A stretch of DNA of 12,532 nt, from the NCBI GenBank assembly GCA_003242495.1, contig QGUO01000055.1, positions 1 to 12,532 on the forward strand, given 5' to 3'. The number at the start of each line of letters is the position of its first letter. Position 1 is the stretch's first letter. The notes beneath the pieces were generated by a model, which saw nothing but the letters and a program-made list of their open reading frames with translations, searched no databases and was not told the DNA's origin. Positions 1 through 7,861 of this stretch are shown here, piece by piece. The position numbers were made by a program, and so were the translations under genes. This DNA is from Pseudomonadota bacterium. GTDB lineage: Bacteria; Pseudomonadota; Gammaproteobacteria; Steroidobacterales; Steroidobacteraceae.

Positions 1-975
1 GAAGAAATCGCCGCCGAGGGCGCCGGTCAGCGTCATGCCGGCGCCATGCTGTGCATTCACGGCCTCGCTGAGCGCGACACCGATGCGTCCCAGGGCATTG
101 CGCGCCGGATCGAGCATCTGGCTGCGAAACTCGAGCAGGCCGCCGAGCGCCCCGCCGCTCACGCTGGTGGTGACGTCCACACTGCCGCTGGCGGTCTGGA
201 ACGACAGTCCCTTGCGCCCGGGGTCGTAGGGATCGGCCGTGGCCACCAGGCGTGCGCTCGTATGGCCGACGACCAGTGGCTGACCGTTGCCGATGAAGAC
301 GTTCACGGAGTGATCGCCCTGGGGCACGACATTCACGTTCACATGCGTGGCGAGCTGGTCGATCAGGCGATCGCGCTGGTCGAGCAGGTCGTTCGGCGGC
401 TGCCCGGTGCGCGCATAACCATTGGCGATCTGCTGGTTGAGGTCGGCGATGCCGCGTGCCAGCTGGGTAATGGTGTTGGCCTCGCTTTCGATTTGCGCGT
501 TGACCTGGGCATCGAGGTTGCGCAGGCTGGCGTCGTAGCTTTGCAGGCGTTGCACCAGCGTCTGCGCCTCGCTGAGCAGCGTCTGCCGCGCGGGCGTCGA
601 CGTGGGCGAATCGGCCACGGCCTGGATGGCATTGACGAAGCTCTGCAGGGAAGCCGTCAGACCCGTGCTCGTGTCGCTCAGCAGATTGTTGATGCGATTC
701 GCCTGGGTGGCGTAGGTGTTGAGCTGGTGGTAGGCGCTCGACGCCGAGCGCGATTGCCCGGACAGGAAATCGTCATAGGCACGCTTGATGGTGCTGACGT
801 ACGTGCCGTTGCCCACCCAGCCGGTGTTCGAGCCCTGTCCCGGCCGGGTCATGAGCTCGGTGATTTGCCGGCTGTAGCCCGGCGTGTGTGCGTTGCTGAT
901 GTTGTGGCTGGTCACGTCCAGCGCGCGCTGGAACGCGAGGAGCCCCGAGATACTGGTGGAAAGCAGATCAGCCAT
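1..975 (-). CDS. flgK: FlgK, hook-filament junction protein 1 (HAP1), 3'-truncated by window edge
   Basis: The first 325 codons are present, open to the window edge without a stop. The product begins MADLLSTSISGLLAFQRALD and continues with the axial-protein N-terminal motif (TSHNISNAHTPGYSRQ, about residues 22-37) and the FlgK-typical TRPGQG. A long helical stretch follows (about 75-205, ending DLLDQRDRLIDQLA), then the start of the beta-rich D2-type region. FlgK is exported by the flagellar type III system and sits between hook and filament; FlgN, encoded at 10173-10658, is its usual chaperone. The ATG (973-975) lies inside the end of flgJ, an 8-nt overlap, with GAGG about 8 nt upstream, so the two genes are probably translationally coupled. 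No separate promoter is seen. The C-terminal D0 half lies outside the window. Identity is confident. Confidence 0.96.
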   Translation of the reverse strand, partial: MADLLSTSISGLLAFQRALDVTSHNISNAHTPGYSRQITELMTRPGQGSNTGWVGNGTYVSTIKRAYDDFLSGQSRSASSAYHQLNTYATQANRINNLLSDTSTGLTASLQSFVNAIQAVADSPTSTPARQTLLSEAQTLVQRLQSYDASLRNLDAQVNAQIESEANTITQLARGIADLNQQIANGYARTGQPPNDLLDQRDRLIDQLATHVNVNVVPQGDHSVNVFIGNGQPLVVGHTSARLVATADPYDPGRKGLSFQTASGSVDVTTSVSGGALGGLLEFRSQMLDPARNALGRIGVALSEAVNAQHGAGMTLTGALGGDFF

Positions 976-1864
976 GCGAGGACCTCGAGGTGATGGCGCG
1001 CAGCTGCTCCGTCAGCGCAACGAGCTTGCTGGCGTACTGGGGATCGGTGGCGTAACCGCCGCGCTGCAGCGCCGCTGCGAACGCTGCCACGTCTTCGCCC
1101 GCGCCGACTGCGTCCGCGTAGCGCGGGTTATTGCGAATCAGGCCGGCGTAGTCCCGGAAACTGTCGGCCACCGACGCGTAGGCGCGAAAGCGCTCGACTT
1201 TGCGGACCGCCACGCCGTCCTCGAACTCCAGGGTGGGCACGCCGACCGATGCCCCCGACCAGCTGCGCCCGGCCTTGATGCCGAACAGGTTATAGCTGCA
1301 CTCGCCGTTCGGACCGCAGGGCACGGACCTGCCCCAGCCGGTCTCGAGCGCCGCCTGGGCAAGCAATGCGTGCGGATCCACGCCGATCTCGCGTGCCGCG
1401 GCCTGCGCGTGCGGCATGAAGCGGGCGACGAAGTCCTCCCGCGACGTGGCGAGCCTGTGCGGGGCCGTAGCGGCGCCCCCCGACGTCACCGCCGCAGGCT
1501 GCACCGGGGCGCGCGCTTGCGCTGCGCCGGTGTCGACCATGCGCCCGCGACTGAGCTGCTGCACCAGCATGTCGGCCAGCCCCAGGCCTTGCCCCTGCGC
1601 CAGGTGCATGGCGATCTGGTTGTCGAACATGCCCTGGTAGAAGTCCGCCTGGTCGCTGCCGAACAGCGCATCGCCACCGAGGCCGCGATTGGCTTCGCGC
1701 ATGCTCTTGAGCAGCATCTGCATGAACAGGCTTTCGAACTGCTGCGCGACCTGTCGCAAGGTCGCCGGATCCTGTGCGCGCGTATCGTCGCGCGCCGCGG
1801 AGCGTAGCGCGGCCAGTCCGTGGAAGTCGGCGTAGAACGACGGCTCGGCAATCGGCGCAGTCAT
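968..1864 (-). CDS. flgJ: FlgJ, rod cap with C-terminal peptidoglycan hydrolase
   Basis: This 298-residue protein has the two-domain layout of beta/gammaproteobacterial FlgJ. Residues about 30-105 form the rod-binding domain (QQFESLFMQMLLKSMREAN at 41-59, DNQIAMHLAQGQGLGLADML at 81-100). An Ala/Gly/Pro-rich linker (about 107-138) joins it to a GH73-type glucosaminidase domain (about 142-290). The expected catalytic Glu is visible as E174 in AQAALETGWG, with the family motifs YNLFGIKA (191-198) and YATDPQYASKL (271-281). FlgJ caps the growing rod in the periplasm and opens peptidoglycan for it. There is no signal peptide, as expected for a type III substrate. The gene starts 10 bp after the flgI stop, with a weak ribosome site, and its stop overlaps the flgK start. 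Identity and both domains are confident. Confidence 0.97.
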   Translation of the reverse strand: MTAPIAEPSFYADFHGLAALRSAARDDTRAQDPATLRQVAQQFESLFMQMLLKSMREANRGLGGDALFGSDQADFYQGMFDNQIAMHLAQGQGLGLADMLVQQLSRGRMVDTGAAQARAPVQPAAVTSGGAATAPHRLATSREDFVARFMPHAQAAAREIGVDPHALLAQAALETGWGRSVPCGPNGECSYNLFGIKAGRSWSGASVGVPTLEFEDGVAVRKVERFRAYASVADSFRDYAGLIRNNPRYADAVGAGEDVAAFAAALQRGGYATDPQYASKLVALTEQLRAITSRSSHG

Positions 1865-1874
1865 GACGGACCCG

Positions 1875-2993
1875 TCAGATGACGATCAGCTCGGCGCGCA
1901 GCGCGCCGGCCTCTTTCAAGGCTTCCAGGATGGCCACGAGATCACCCGGCGCCGCGCCGACCTGGTTGACGGCACGCACGATGTCGTCGAGGTTCACGCC
2001 CGCGTCGAACACGAACATGCGCGCCTCGGGCTGCTCCACGACGATATCCGAGCGCGGCACGGCCACCGTCTCCCCGGCCGAGAGGGGGTTCGGCTGGCTC
2101 ACGTCCACGCGCTCGGTGATGGTCACCGAGATCGAGCCATGCGCCACCGCCGCAGGCCGCACGCGCACCGCCGAGCCGATCACCACTGTGCCGGTGCGGG
2201 CATTGACGATGACACGGGCCGGCGCGTCGCCCGGCTCGATCTCGATGGACTCCAGGGTCGACAGATAGGCAATGCGCTGGCTGGGGTCGACGGGCGCGGC
2301 GACGCGCACCGACACGGCATCGATGGCGTGGGCGGTTCCCGGCCCGAGCAGGGCATTGATGCCGTCCGTCAGACGCGCCGCGGTGGTGAAATCCGGCGTG
2401 TGCAGGTTGAGCACGACATAGGGCTCGCTGCTGAAGTTGTTCGCCACGGTGCGCTCCACGGTCGCGCCGTTCGGCACCCGGCCCGAGCTTGGCGTATTGA
2501 CGGCGATGCGCGAGCCGTCGCGCCCCGCGGCGCCGAACCCGCTCACCACCAGGCTTCCCTGGGCGATCGCGTAGACCTGACCGTCGACGCCGCGCAGCGG
2601 CGTCATGAGCAGGCTGCCGCCGCGCAGGCTGGTGGCATTGCCGATGGAGTTCACCGTCACATCGATGGTCTGACCCGGCTTGGCGAACGCCGGCAGGTCG
2701 GCATGCACGGTCACGGCGGCGACGTTCCTCAGCTGGGGATTGACGTTCGGCGGAATGGTCACGCCGAACTGCGCGAGCATGTTGCGGATGCTCTGGATGG
2801 TGAATGGCGCCTGGGTGGTTTGGTCACCGGTGCCGTCCAGGCCGACCACCAGGCCGTAGCCCACCAGCTGGTTGCCACGCACGCCGGCCACCGAGGCGAG
2901 GTCCTTGACGCGCTCGGCCTGTGCCGCGGCGGCACTCAGCACGCCGGCCAAGGCCAGCACGCAGGCAGCGAACGTTGCTCGTGTGTCACGCAT
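1875..2993 (-). CDS. flgI: FlgI, flagellar P-ring protein
   Basis: FlgI forms the periplasmic P ring, the bushing in the peptidoglycan layer around the rod. The 372-aa product opens with a Sec signal peptide (MRDTRATFAACVLALAGVLS, cleavage likely after AAAAQA, about residue 26). The FlgI hallmark ERVKDLASVAGVRGNQLVGY and GLVVGLDGTGDQT follow. The C-terminus (LDDIVRAVNQVGAAPGDLVA, then ILEALKEAGALRAELIVI) is also typical. An in-frame ATG at 3056 would add 21 residues ahead of the signal peptide. I prefer 2993 because AGAGG sits about 8 nt upstream and the signal peptide then has normal length. The 66-bp gap after flgH holds a hairpin at 3014-3033. FlgA, encoded divergently at 8771-9499, is the P-ring assembly chaperone. 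Confidence 0.96.
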   Translation of the reverse strand: MRDTRATFAACVLALAGVLSAAAAQAERVKDLASVAGVRGNQLVGYGLVVGLDGTGDQTTQAPFTIQSIRNMLAQFGVTIPPNVNPQLRNVAAVTVHADLPAFAKPGQTIDVTVNSIGNATSLRGGSLLMTPLRGVDGQVYAIAQGSLVVSGFGAAGRDGSRIAVNTPSSGRVPNGATVERTVANNFSSEPYVVLNLHTPDFTTAARLTDGINALLGPGTAHAIDAVSVRVAAPVDPSQRIAYLSTLESIEIEPGDAPARVIVNARTGTVVIGSAVRVRPAAVAHGSISVTITERVDVSQPNPLSAGETVAVPRSDIVVEQPEARMFVFDAGVNLDDIVRAVNQVGAAPGDLVAILEALKEAGALRAELIVI

Positions 2994-3013
2994 CCTCAAA
3001 CCTCTTTGCCGAC

Positions 3014-3033
3014 GTGCGGCGCTCAAGCCGCAC
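3014..3033 (-). other. Intercistronic stem-loop between flgH and flgI
   Basis: A perfect inverted repeat with 7-bp arms GTGCGGC/GCCGCAC and a 6-nt loop lies in the 66-nt space between the flgH stop (3060) and the chosen flgI ATG (2993). It ends about 20 nt before the start codon, just ahead of the AGAGG ribosome site. There is no U-tract, so it is unlikely to be a terminator. It could tune mRNA stability or flgI translation, but that is inference. Its presence fits the flgI start at 2993 rather than 3056, since the longer ORF would run through it. Confidence 0.45.
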
Positions 3034-3059
3034 CAAACGTGCCCCTCATGCATCACGGA

Positions 3060-3851
3060 TCAGAACAGCACCGAATTGAAAAACCGCGCCAGGATGCCCG
3101 GACGGCTGGCGTCGGCCAGCGCGCCCTTGCCGCCGTACGCAATCATTGCGTCGGCCACCTTGAGCGACGAGATGCTGTTGTCCGGGGCGATGTCGATGGG
3201 TCGCACGATGCCCTGGATGCGCACGTACTCGCGCCCATGATTGATGGTGATCCACTTCTGGCCGCGTACCAGCAGGTTGCCGTTCGGCAGCCGCTGCGCC
3301 ACCGTCACGGTGATGCTGCCTTCGAGACGATTGCTCAGACTGCTGTCGCCCTGACCATCGAACTCGGTCTGGTTCTCGGCGCTCATCTCCAGCACCTCGG
3401 TGCCGTGCACCGTGACCGGTCGACCGGCAATGATGGGTCCCGGCAGGCTGGCCGACGTCGAACGGCGCGTGCTGGTGCTCGAACGCTTCGAGGCATTGGT
3501 GCGCTCATCCAGACGGATGGTCAGCGTGTCGCCGACCCGCCGCGCCACCGCGTTCTCGAACAGCGCGATGTCGTGGCCGGGCTGGAAAATGGCGCCGTTG
3601 CCCGCCGCGGCGGGCGGTGGCGGCTCCGGCCAGGTCGCGGAGTAGTCCGGCTCGGGCGGCGGCGTCACGCAGGCGGTGAGCAGCAGCGCGCTGGCACATC
3701 CGAGCAGGCTTGGCGCGACGCGCGCGCGGCGTCGTCCGGTCGCGAGATACGCCGGGCCGCTGACCGTGGGATCGTCCGCACGGCGCGCCCCGGCCTGGCC
3801 GGTCGGGGCAACGCCATGGCGGCGCCTGGCCGACGGTCCTGTGGTTCTCAT
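3060..3851 (-). CDS. flgH: FlgH, flagellar L-ring lipoprotein
   Basis: FlgH is the outer-membrane lipoprotein that builds the L ring around the distal rod. The 263-aa ORF contains a lipobox LLTAC with the lipidated Cys at position 61, preceded by a short hydrophobic segment (VAPSLLGCASALLLTAC). The mature protein (about 203 aa) shows family features: GDTLTIRLDERTNASK, the low-complexity Ser/Thr stretch after it, and LPNGNLLVRGQKWITINHGREYVRIQGIVRP. It ends ADASRPGILARFFNSVLF. The unusual part is about 43 residues before the hydrophobic core, rich in Arg, Gly and Ala. No ATG, GTG or TTG occurs in frame between codon 1 and the lipobox. The ATG at 3851 has GAGGG about 8 nt upstream overlapping the flgG stop, so I keep it. 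A non-canonical internal start such as CTG cannot be excluded. Confidence 0.94.
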   Translation of the reverse strand: MRTTGPSARRRHGVAPTGQAGARRADDPTVSGPAYLATGRRRARVAPSLLGCASALLLTACVTPPPEPDYSATWPEPPPPAAAGNGAIFQPGHDIALFENAVARRVGDTLTIRLDERTNASKRSSTSTRRSTSASLPGPIIAGRPVTVHGTEVLEMSAENQTEFDGQGDSSLSNRLEGSITVTVAQRLPNGNLLVRGQKWITINHGREYVRIQGIVRPIDIAPDNSISSLKVADAMIAYGGKGALADASRPGILARFFNSVLF

Positions 3852-3861
3852 GCGCGCGCCC

Positions 3862-4647
3862 TCAGAGCTGGTTGGTCACGTACTCGAGCATCCGATCGGT
3901 GGTGGAGATGGCCTTGGAGTTCATCTCGTAGGCGCGCTGGGTCTCGATCATGTTCACCAGCTCCTCCACCACGTTGACATTCGAGCTCTCGAGCGCGCCT
4001 TGCTGGAGCAGGCCGAGGCCGTTGATTCCCGGGGTCCCCACCTGGGGCGGACCGCTCGCGGCAGACTCCAGCAGGAGATTCTCGCCACGCGGCTGCAGGC
4101 CCGCCGGGTTGACGAAATCCACGATCTGCAGCGTGCCGACCTGTGTGACGTCGGCCTGCCCGGCGAGCTGCACGGTGACGACCCCGTCAGCGCCGATGGT
4201 GATGCTTTGTGCATTGTCGGGAATGGTGAGGCCGGGCTGCACGGGGTAGCCGCTCGAGGTCACCAGCTCGCCCTGGGCACTGATCATGAAGGCGCCGTCC
4301 CGGGTGTAGGCCATGGTGCCGTCGGGCATCAGGATCTGAAAGAACCCGCGCCCGTTCACGGCCACATCCAGCGCATTGCCGGTCTGCGTGAGATTGCCCT
4401 GGGTGTACATCTTCTCGGTCGCCACCACGCGCACCCCGGTGCCCACGTGCACGCCGGACGGCAGCTGTGTGTCCTGCGAGGTGGCAGCGCCGACCTGGCG
4501 GTAGGTCTGGTACAGCAGGTCCTCGAAGATCGCCCTGCCCTTCTTGAAGCCGGTCGTGTTGACGTTGGCGAGATTGTTGGACGTCACCGTCATGCGCGTC
4601 TGCTGCGCATCGAGTCCGGTCTTGGCGGCCCAAAGTGCGGGATTCAT
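3862..4647 (-). CDS. flgG: FlgG, distal rod protein
   Basis: FlgG forms the distal rod that crosses the P and L rings. At 261 aa it has the usual length. The N-terminus carries the axial motif TSNNLANVNTTGFKKGRA (about 22-39). It is followed by the FlgG-specific insertion region (YQTYRQVGAATSQDTQLPSG), which separates FlgG from FlgF and FlgE. The middle has ALDVAVNGRGFFQI and AYTRDGAF. The C-terminus has the paired motif QGALESSNVNVVEELVNMIE followed by TQRAYEMNSKAISTTDRMLE. GAGG lies about 8 nt before the ATG. The 90-bp gap to flgF on its 5' side is the largest within the operon; I see no sigma-54 or sigma-28 promoter in it. The flgH start follows after 10 bp. Confident. Confidence 0.98.
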   Translation of the reverse strand: MNPALWAAKTGLDAQQTRMTVTSNNLANVNTTGFKKGRAIFEDLLYQTYRQVGAATSQDTQLPSGVHVGTGVRVVATEKMYTQGNLTQTGNALDVAVNGRGFFQILMPDGTMAYTRDGAFMISAQGELVTSSGYPVQPGLTIPDNAQSITIGADGVVTVQLAGQADVTQVGTLQIVDFVNPAGLQPRGENLLLESAASGPPQVGTPGINGLGLLQQGALESSNVNVVEELVNMIETQRAYEMNSKAISTTDRMLEYVTNQL

Positions 4648-4737
4648 GTCATGACCTCGTTTTCAGGATGCGCGCGACAAACCGTCGACAGGGCGCTGCG
4701 CACAGAGGAGTTATCAGGCTTCGACCGCGGCATGCGC

Positions 4738-5475
4738 TCACATCCTCAAGAGCTGCGCGGACGCCGTTGCGGTGTCGTCGGCCGTCTTCATCGCCTTGAC
4801 CTGCAGATCGAACTGACGCGCCAGCTCGATCATGTTCACCAGGGCGTCGGCCACATTGACGTTGCTCGACTCGAGCGCGCCGCCCACCAGGGTCACCGCC
4901 GCGTCCGCCGGCGCGTCGACGCCATCGCGCGTGCGGAACAGCCCGTCCGGGCCGCGCTCGAGCGTCTCGGGAGGCGGATTCACCAGCTTGATGCGCCCGA
5001 TGTTCGCCGTGGTCTCGGGACCCTGCCCGAGCGGCACGATGGACACCGTGCCGTCGGCACCGATCACCAGCGAGGCATGCGGCGGAATCGCGATCGGGCC
5101 GCCGTCGCCCAGCACCGGATGGCCGGCGCCCGTCATCAGGATGCCGGCCGGGTCGACCCGCAGATCGCCCGCTCGCGTATACGCCTCGCGGCCATCCCTC
5201 CCCTGCACCGCGATCCACCCCTCGCCGTTGATGGCCACATCGAGGTCGCGCCCGGTCGCCTGCAAGGCGCCTTGGGTACGATCCCAGCCGACCGTGGCAT
5301 TGGTGGCGTAGGCACGCGAGGCATAGCCGGAGCCGGCCACGGCGCGGCTCTGGAATGCCGTCAGATCGGCACGAAAGCCGCTGGTGCCCGCATTGGCCAG
5401 GTTGTGGTTGTTCACGCCCTGGGCGCGCAGGGTCTCCTTCGCGCCGGTCATGGCGATGTAGAGGAAGCGGTCCAT
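4738..5475 (-). CDS. flgF: FlgF, proximal rod protein
   Basis: FlgF is a component of the proximal rod inside the periplasm and is exported by the type III apparatus. The 245-aa product has the normal length. It begins MDRFLYIAMTGAKETLRAQG, a start typical of FlgF and different from FlgG. The axial motif NNHNLANAGTSGFRADLTAF follows, and later DLDVAINGEGWIAVQGRDGR with EAYTRAGDLRVD. The C-terminal rod motif GGALESSNVNVADALVNMIE and LARQFDLQVKAMKTADD closes the protein. The ATG lies 6 bp after the flgE stop, and the purine stretch around that stop is the only visible ribosome site, so coupling to flgE translation is likely. Confident from both sequence and position. Confidence 0.97.
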   Translation of the reverse strand: MDRFLYIAMTGAKETLRAQGVNNHNLANAGTSGFRADLTAFQSRAVAGSGYASRAYATNATVGWDRTQGALQATGRDLDVAINGEGWIAVQGRDGREAYTRAGDLRVDPAGILMTGAGHPVLGDGGPIAIPPHASLVIGADGTVSIVPLGQGPETTANIGRIKLVNPPPETLERGPDGLFRTRDGVDAPADAAVTLVGGALESSNVNVADALVNMIELARQFDLQVKAMKTADDTATASAQLLRM

Positions 5476-5481
5476 CGGTCG

Positions 5482-6705
5482 TTACCGGATGTTGATGATG
5501 GTCTGGGTCACCTGGTCGGCCGTCTGGATCATCTGCGCGTTCGCCTGGAAGTTGCGCTGCGCGGTGATCATGTTCACCAGCTGTGCCGTGATGTCGACGT
5601 TGGAGGCTTCGAGCGCGCCGGACTGGATCAGGCCGAAGCCCGAATTGCCGGCCTGGCCCAGCAGCGGCTGACCCGAGGGAAAGGTCTCCGCCCAGGCCGT
5701 GTTGCCCAGCTGCTGCAGCCCTTGCGGATTCGGGAAGTTCGCGACCGCCACCTGGCCGAGCTGCGTCGAGCGGCCATTGGTGAAGCGCGCCTGCACCACG
5801 CCGGTCGCATCCACGTCGATACCGATCAGACGGCCGGTCGTGTAGCCGTCCGGCCTGACCGACGTGACGCCGAAGGCATCGCCGTACTGCGTGGACCTGG
5901 AGACGTCGAACGACAGCGTGATGGGCTCCGCGCCGGTCTCCAGCCCGAGGCCTGCGTCATACGTCGGGAAGTCGATCATGCCGTCCGGCGGATCGATCAG
6001 CATGCCGGTATCGGAGTACGAGAGGTTCTGGCTGCCCACCGGGTTGCCGTCGATGTGCATGTGCATCGTCCACTCGTTGGTGGCCGTCTTCACGAAATAG
6101 ACGCTCGAGGTGTGCGCCGCGCCGAGCGAGTCGTAGACCGTCATGGAGGTCGCGTAGTTGTAGCTACTGGGATCGGCCGCATCGAATGGCGTGGTGACCG
6201 GCGTCTGAGCGGTCAGCGGCAGATTGAACACGAGCTCCACCTGCCTGGTGGCCTGGGGCGGGCTTTCGCTGGCCACCAGGCGCAGGTCGGACAGCGTGCT
6301 GGTGTTGAAGTTGCCGTGGGTCGTCGGCGGATAGACCTGCAGGCGCTGCTGCTGGCTGTTGACCACGTAACCCTCGCGGTCGACCTGGAAGGCGCCGGCA
6401 CGTGAGTAGACCCGTGCACCGCCGTCGTTGAGCACGAAGAATCCCTGGCCGCTCAAGGCGAGATCCAGGCTGTTGTCCGTGAAGTTGAGGTTGCCCTGCG
6501 TGAACTGCTGTGCGACCGCGGCCACTTTCACGCCGTTGCCGAACTGCAGCGAGCTCACGCCCACCGGAGAGACGGCGAAGATCTCGGCGAACTCCGCGCG
6601 TGACTGCTTGAAGCCCGTGGTCGCCGAGTTGGCAATGTTGTTGGCGGTGACGTTGAGGTCGGTCTGGGCGGCGTTCAGGCCGCTGAGCGCGATGCCGAAG
6701 GACAT
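5482..6705 (-). CDS. flgE: FlgE, flagellar hook protein
   Basis: FlgE polymerises into the hook, the universal joint outside the cell. At 407 aa it is close to the Salmonella length, so there is no large hypervariable insertion. It starts MSFGIALSGLNAAQTDLNVT with the axial motif NNIANSATTGFKQSRAEFAE. The FlgE middle domain shows ATSMTVYDSLGAAHTSSVYF and WTMHMHIDGNPVG. The C-terminus carries SGALEASNVDITAQLVNMIT and AQRNFQANAQMIQTADQVTQ. CGGAG is positioned about 8 nt before the ATG. It follows flgD by 43 bp, matching the cap-then-hook gene order. The strand opposite flgE to flgG is open for 909 codons, which is a compositional shadow and not a gene. Confidence 0.98.
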   Translation of the reverse strand: MSFGIALSGLNAAQTDLNVTANNIANSATTGFKQSRAEFAEIFAVSPVGVSSLQFGNGVKVAAVAQQFTQGNLNFTDNSLDLALSGQGFFVLNDGGARVYSRAGAFQVDREGYVVNSQQQRLQVYPPTTHGNFNTSTLSDLRLVASESPPQATRQVELVFNLPLTAQTPVTTPFDAADPSSYNYATSMTVYDSLGAAHTSSVYFVKTATNEWTMHMHIDGNPVGSQNLSYSDTGMLIDPPDGMIDFPTYDAGLGLETGAEPITLSFDVSRSTQYGDAFGVTSVRPDGYTTGRLIGIDVDATGVVQARFTNGRSTQLGQVAVANFPNPQGLQQLGNTAWAETFPSGQPLLGQAGNSGFGLIQSGALEASNVDITAQLVNMITAQRNFQANAQMIQTADQVTQTIINIR

Positions 6706-6748
6706 GAGATGCTCCGATGATGACTGGGACCGAAAAGCCTGCTCTGGT

Positions 6749-7414
6749 TCAGAGAACCCGGCGCACGTCTGCCAGCGAGAAGGCGCCGATCTTTGTGTTC
6801 AGGGTGAGATGCGCGCCGTGCGCGTCGATGGAAACGCTGTCGACGCGCGTGGCGAGCAAGGACTCCAGCGAGTACTCGCGGCCGCCGATGTTCGCCAAGA
6901 CCTCGATCTCGTAGCGGCCCGACGCCACCGCCGCACCCGTGCCGTCACGCCCATCCCACTCCAGGGCGTACAGCCCCGGCTCGGGCGCGGCGCTCATGGT
7001 GCGCACGACCTGTCCGCTGGCGTCGCGCACCACGATGGTGACGCTCGAGGCACCCTCCGGCACCTCGACCTCGCCGCGCACCGTCTCGCCCGAGGCAATC
7101 TCGATCACGTTCGACGAGCACAGCACCTCGCGGCCGACCAGCGAGGTGCCGCTCAATACCTGTGTGGAACGCAGTGACGCGGCCAGCGACTCGATCGAGC
7201 CTTGCATGCTCTGGATGCCGGACACCGAGCCGAATTGCGCGAGCTGCGACACGAACTCGGTGGCATCGAGCGGCTTCATCGGATCCTGATTCTGCAACTG
7301 CACCGTCATGAGATGCAGGAACTCGTTGATGCCGAGCTGATCGGCGCGCTTGGCGGCGCGCGCGGCGGCGCCGGCTTGTGCGGCGTAATCGGCAACGGGA
7401 TCGATCGTGGACAT
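6749..7414 (-). CDS. flgD: FlgD, hook-capping protein
   Basis: FlgD forms the temporary cap that directs FlgE polymerisation. The 221-aa product has the conserved N-terminal domain with FLHLMTVQLQNQDPMKPLDA at residues 32-51 and TEFVSQLAQF after it. Next comes the conserved SLVGREVLCSS stretch. The C-terminal half is a beta-sandwich FlgD Ig/FnIII-like region, including PGLYALEWDGRDGTGAAVAS and GRYEIEVLANIGG. GAGG lies about 6 nt before the ATG, and the flgC stop is 17 bp upstream. Nothing is anomalous in length or order. Confident. Confidence 0.97.
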   Translation of the reverse strand: MSTIDPVADYAAQAGAAARAAKRADQLGINEFLHLMTVQLQNQDPMKPLDATEFVSQLAQFGSVSGIQSMQGSIESLAASLRSTQVLSGTSLVGREVLCSSNVIEIASGETVRGEVEVPEGASSVTIVVRDASGQVVRTMSAAPEPGLYALEWDGRDGTGAAVASGRYEIEVLANIGGREYSLESLLATRVDSVSIDAHGAHLTLNTKIGAFSLADVRRVL

Positions 7415-7431
7415 GGGTGCCTCGCGAAGCG

Positions 7432-7845
7432 TTACTGACCGAGCCTGAGAGTCGCCAACATCATTTCCTTGGCGGTGTTCATGACTTCCACGTTGTTCTG
7501 GTACGAGCGCGCCGCGGAGATCATGTCCACCATCTCTTCGATGACGTTCACGTTGGGCGCGTACACATAGCCGTTCTCGTCGGCGAGTGGATGGCCGGGC
7601 TCGTAGCGCGCCGCCGGCGGCGCCTGGTTCTCCACGATGCCGCGCACGGCCACGCCGGCACTCGCGGCGTTGCTGCCGAGACCGGTGCGGATCGCTTCGA
7701 ACAGCGGATGACGCGCCCGGTAGACCTGATTCGGATCGCCGCTCACGCTGTCGGCATTGGCCAGATTGCTGGCCGTGGTGTTGAGCCGCACGGATTGTGC
7801 GCTCATGCCCGTTGCGGCGACATCGAAAACATTGAAAGAGGACAT
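7432..7845 (-). CDS. flgC: FlgC, proximal rod protein
   Basis: FlgC is a small proximal rod subunit of 137 aa, the usual length. It begins MSSFNVFDVAATGMSAQSVR with LNTTASNLANADSVSGDPNQ, the FlgC version of the axial motif, then YRARHPLFE. The C-terminal signature YVYAPNVNVIEEMVDMISAA is followed by RSYQNNVEVMNTAKEMMLAT, which is diagnostic of FlgC. CGGAG precedes the ATG by about 8 nt and the flgB stop is 16 bp upstream. It probably shares the sigma-54 promoter in front of flgB. Confidence 0.98.
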   Translation of the reverse strand: MSSFNVFDVAATGMSAQSVRLNTTASNLANADSVSGDPNQVYRARHPLFEAIRTGLGSNAASAGVAVRGIVENQAPPAARYEPGHPLADENGYVYAPNVNVIEEMVDMISAARSYQNNVEVMNTAKEMMLATLRLGQ

Positions 7846-7861
7846 GACAGTGCTCCGCCTG

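Noticed and set aside
46..993. 315-codon open frame on the plus strand
   Set aside because: It is the antisense shadow of flgK, which is clearly coding on the minus strand and runs off the window.
2994..3056. 21-residue N-terminal extension of FlgI
   Set aside because: It would bury the signal peptide behind a 21-residue leader and run through a hairpin; the ATG at 2993 has a good ribosome site.
1863..3977. 704-codon open frame on the plus strand
   Set aside because: It is antisense to flgI and flgH with the same His/Arg/Asp-rich shadow composition and no recognisable domain.
3676..6405. 909-codon open frame on the plus strand
   Set aside because: It lies wholly opposite flgG, flgF and flgE, shows no family motif and is His/Arg/Gly-rich, as expected for antisense frames of high-GC3 genes.
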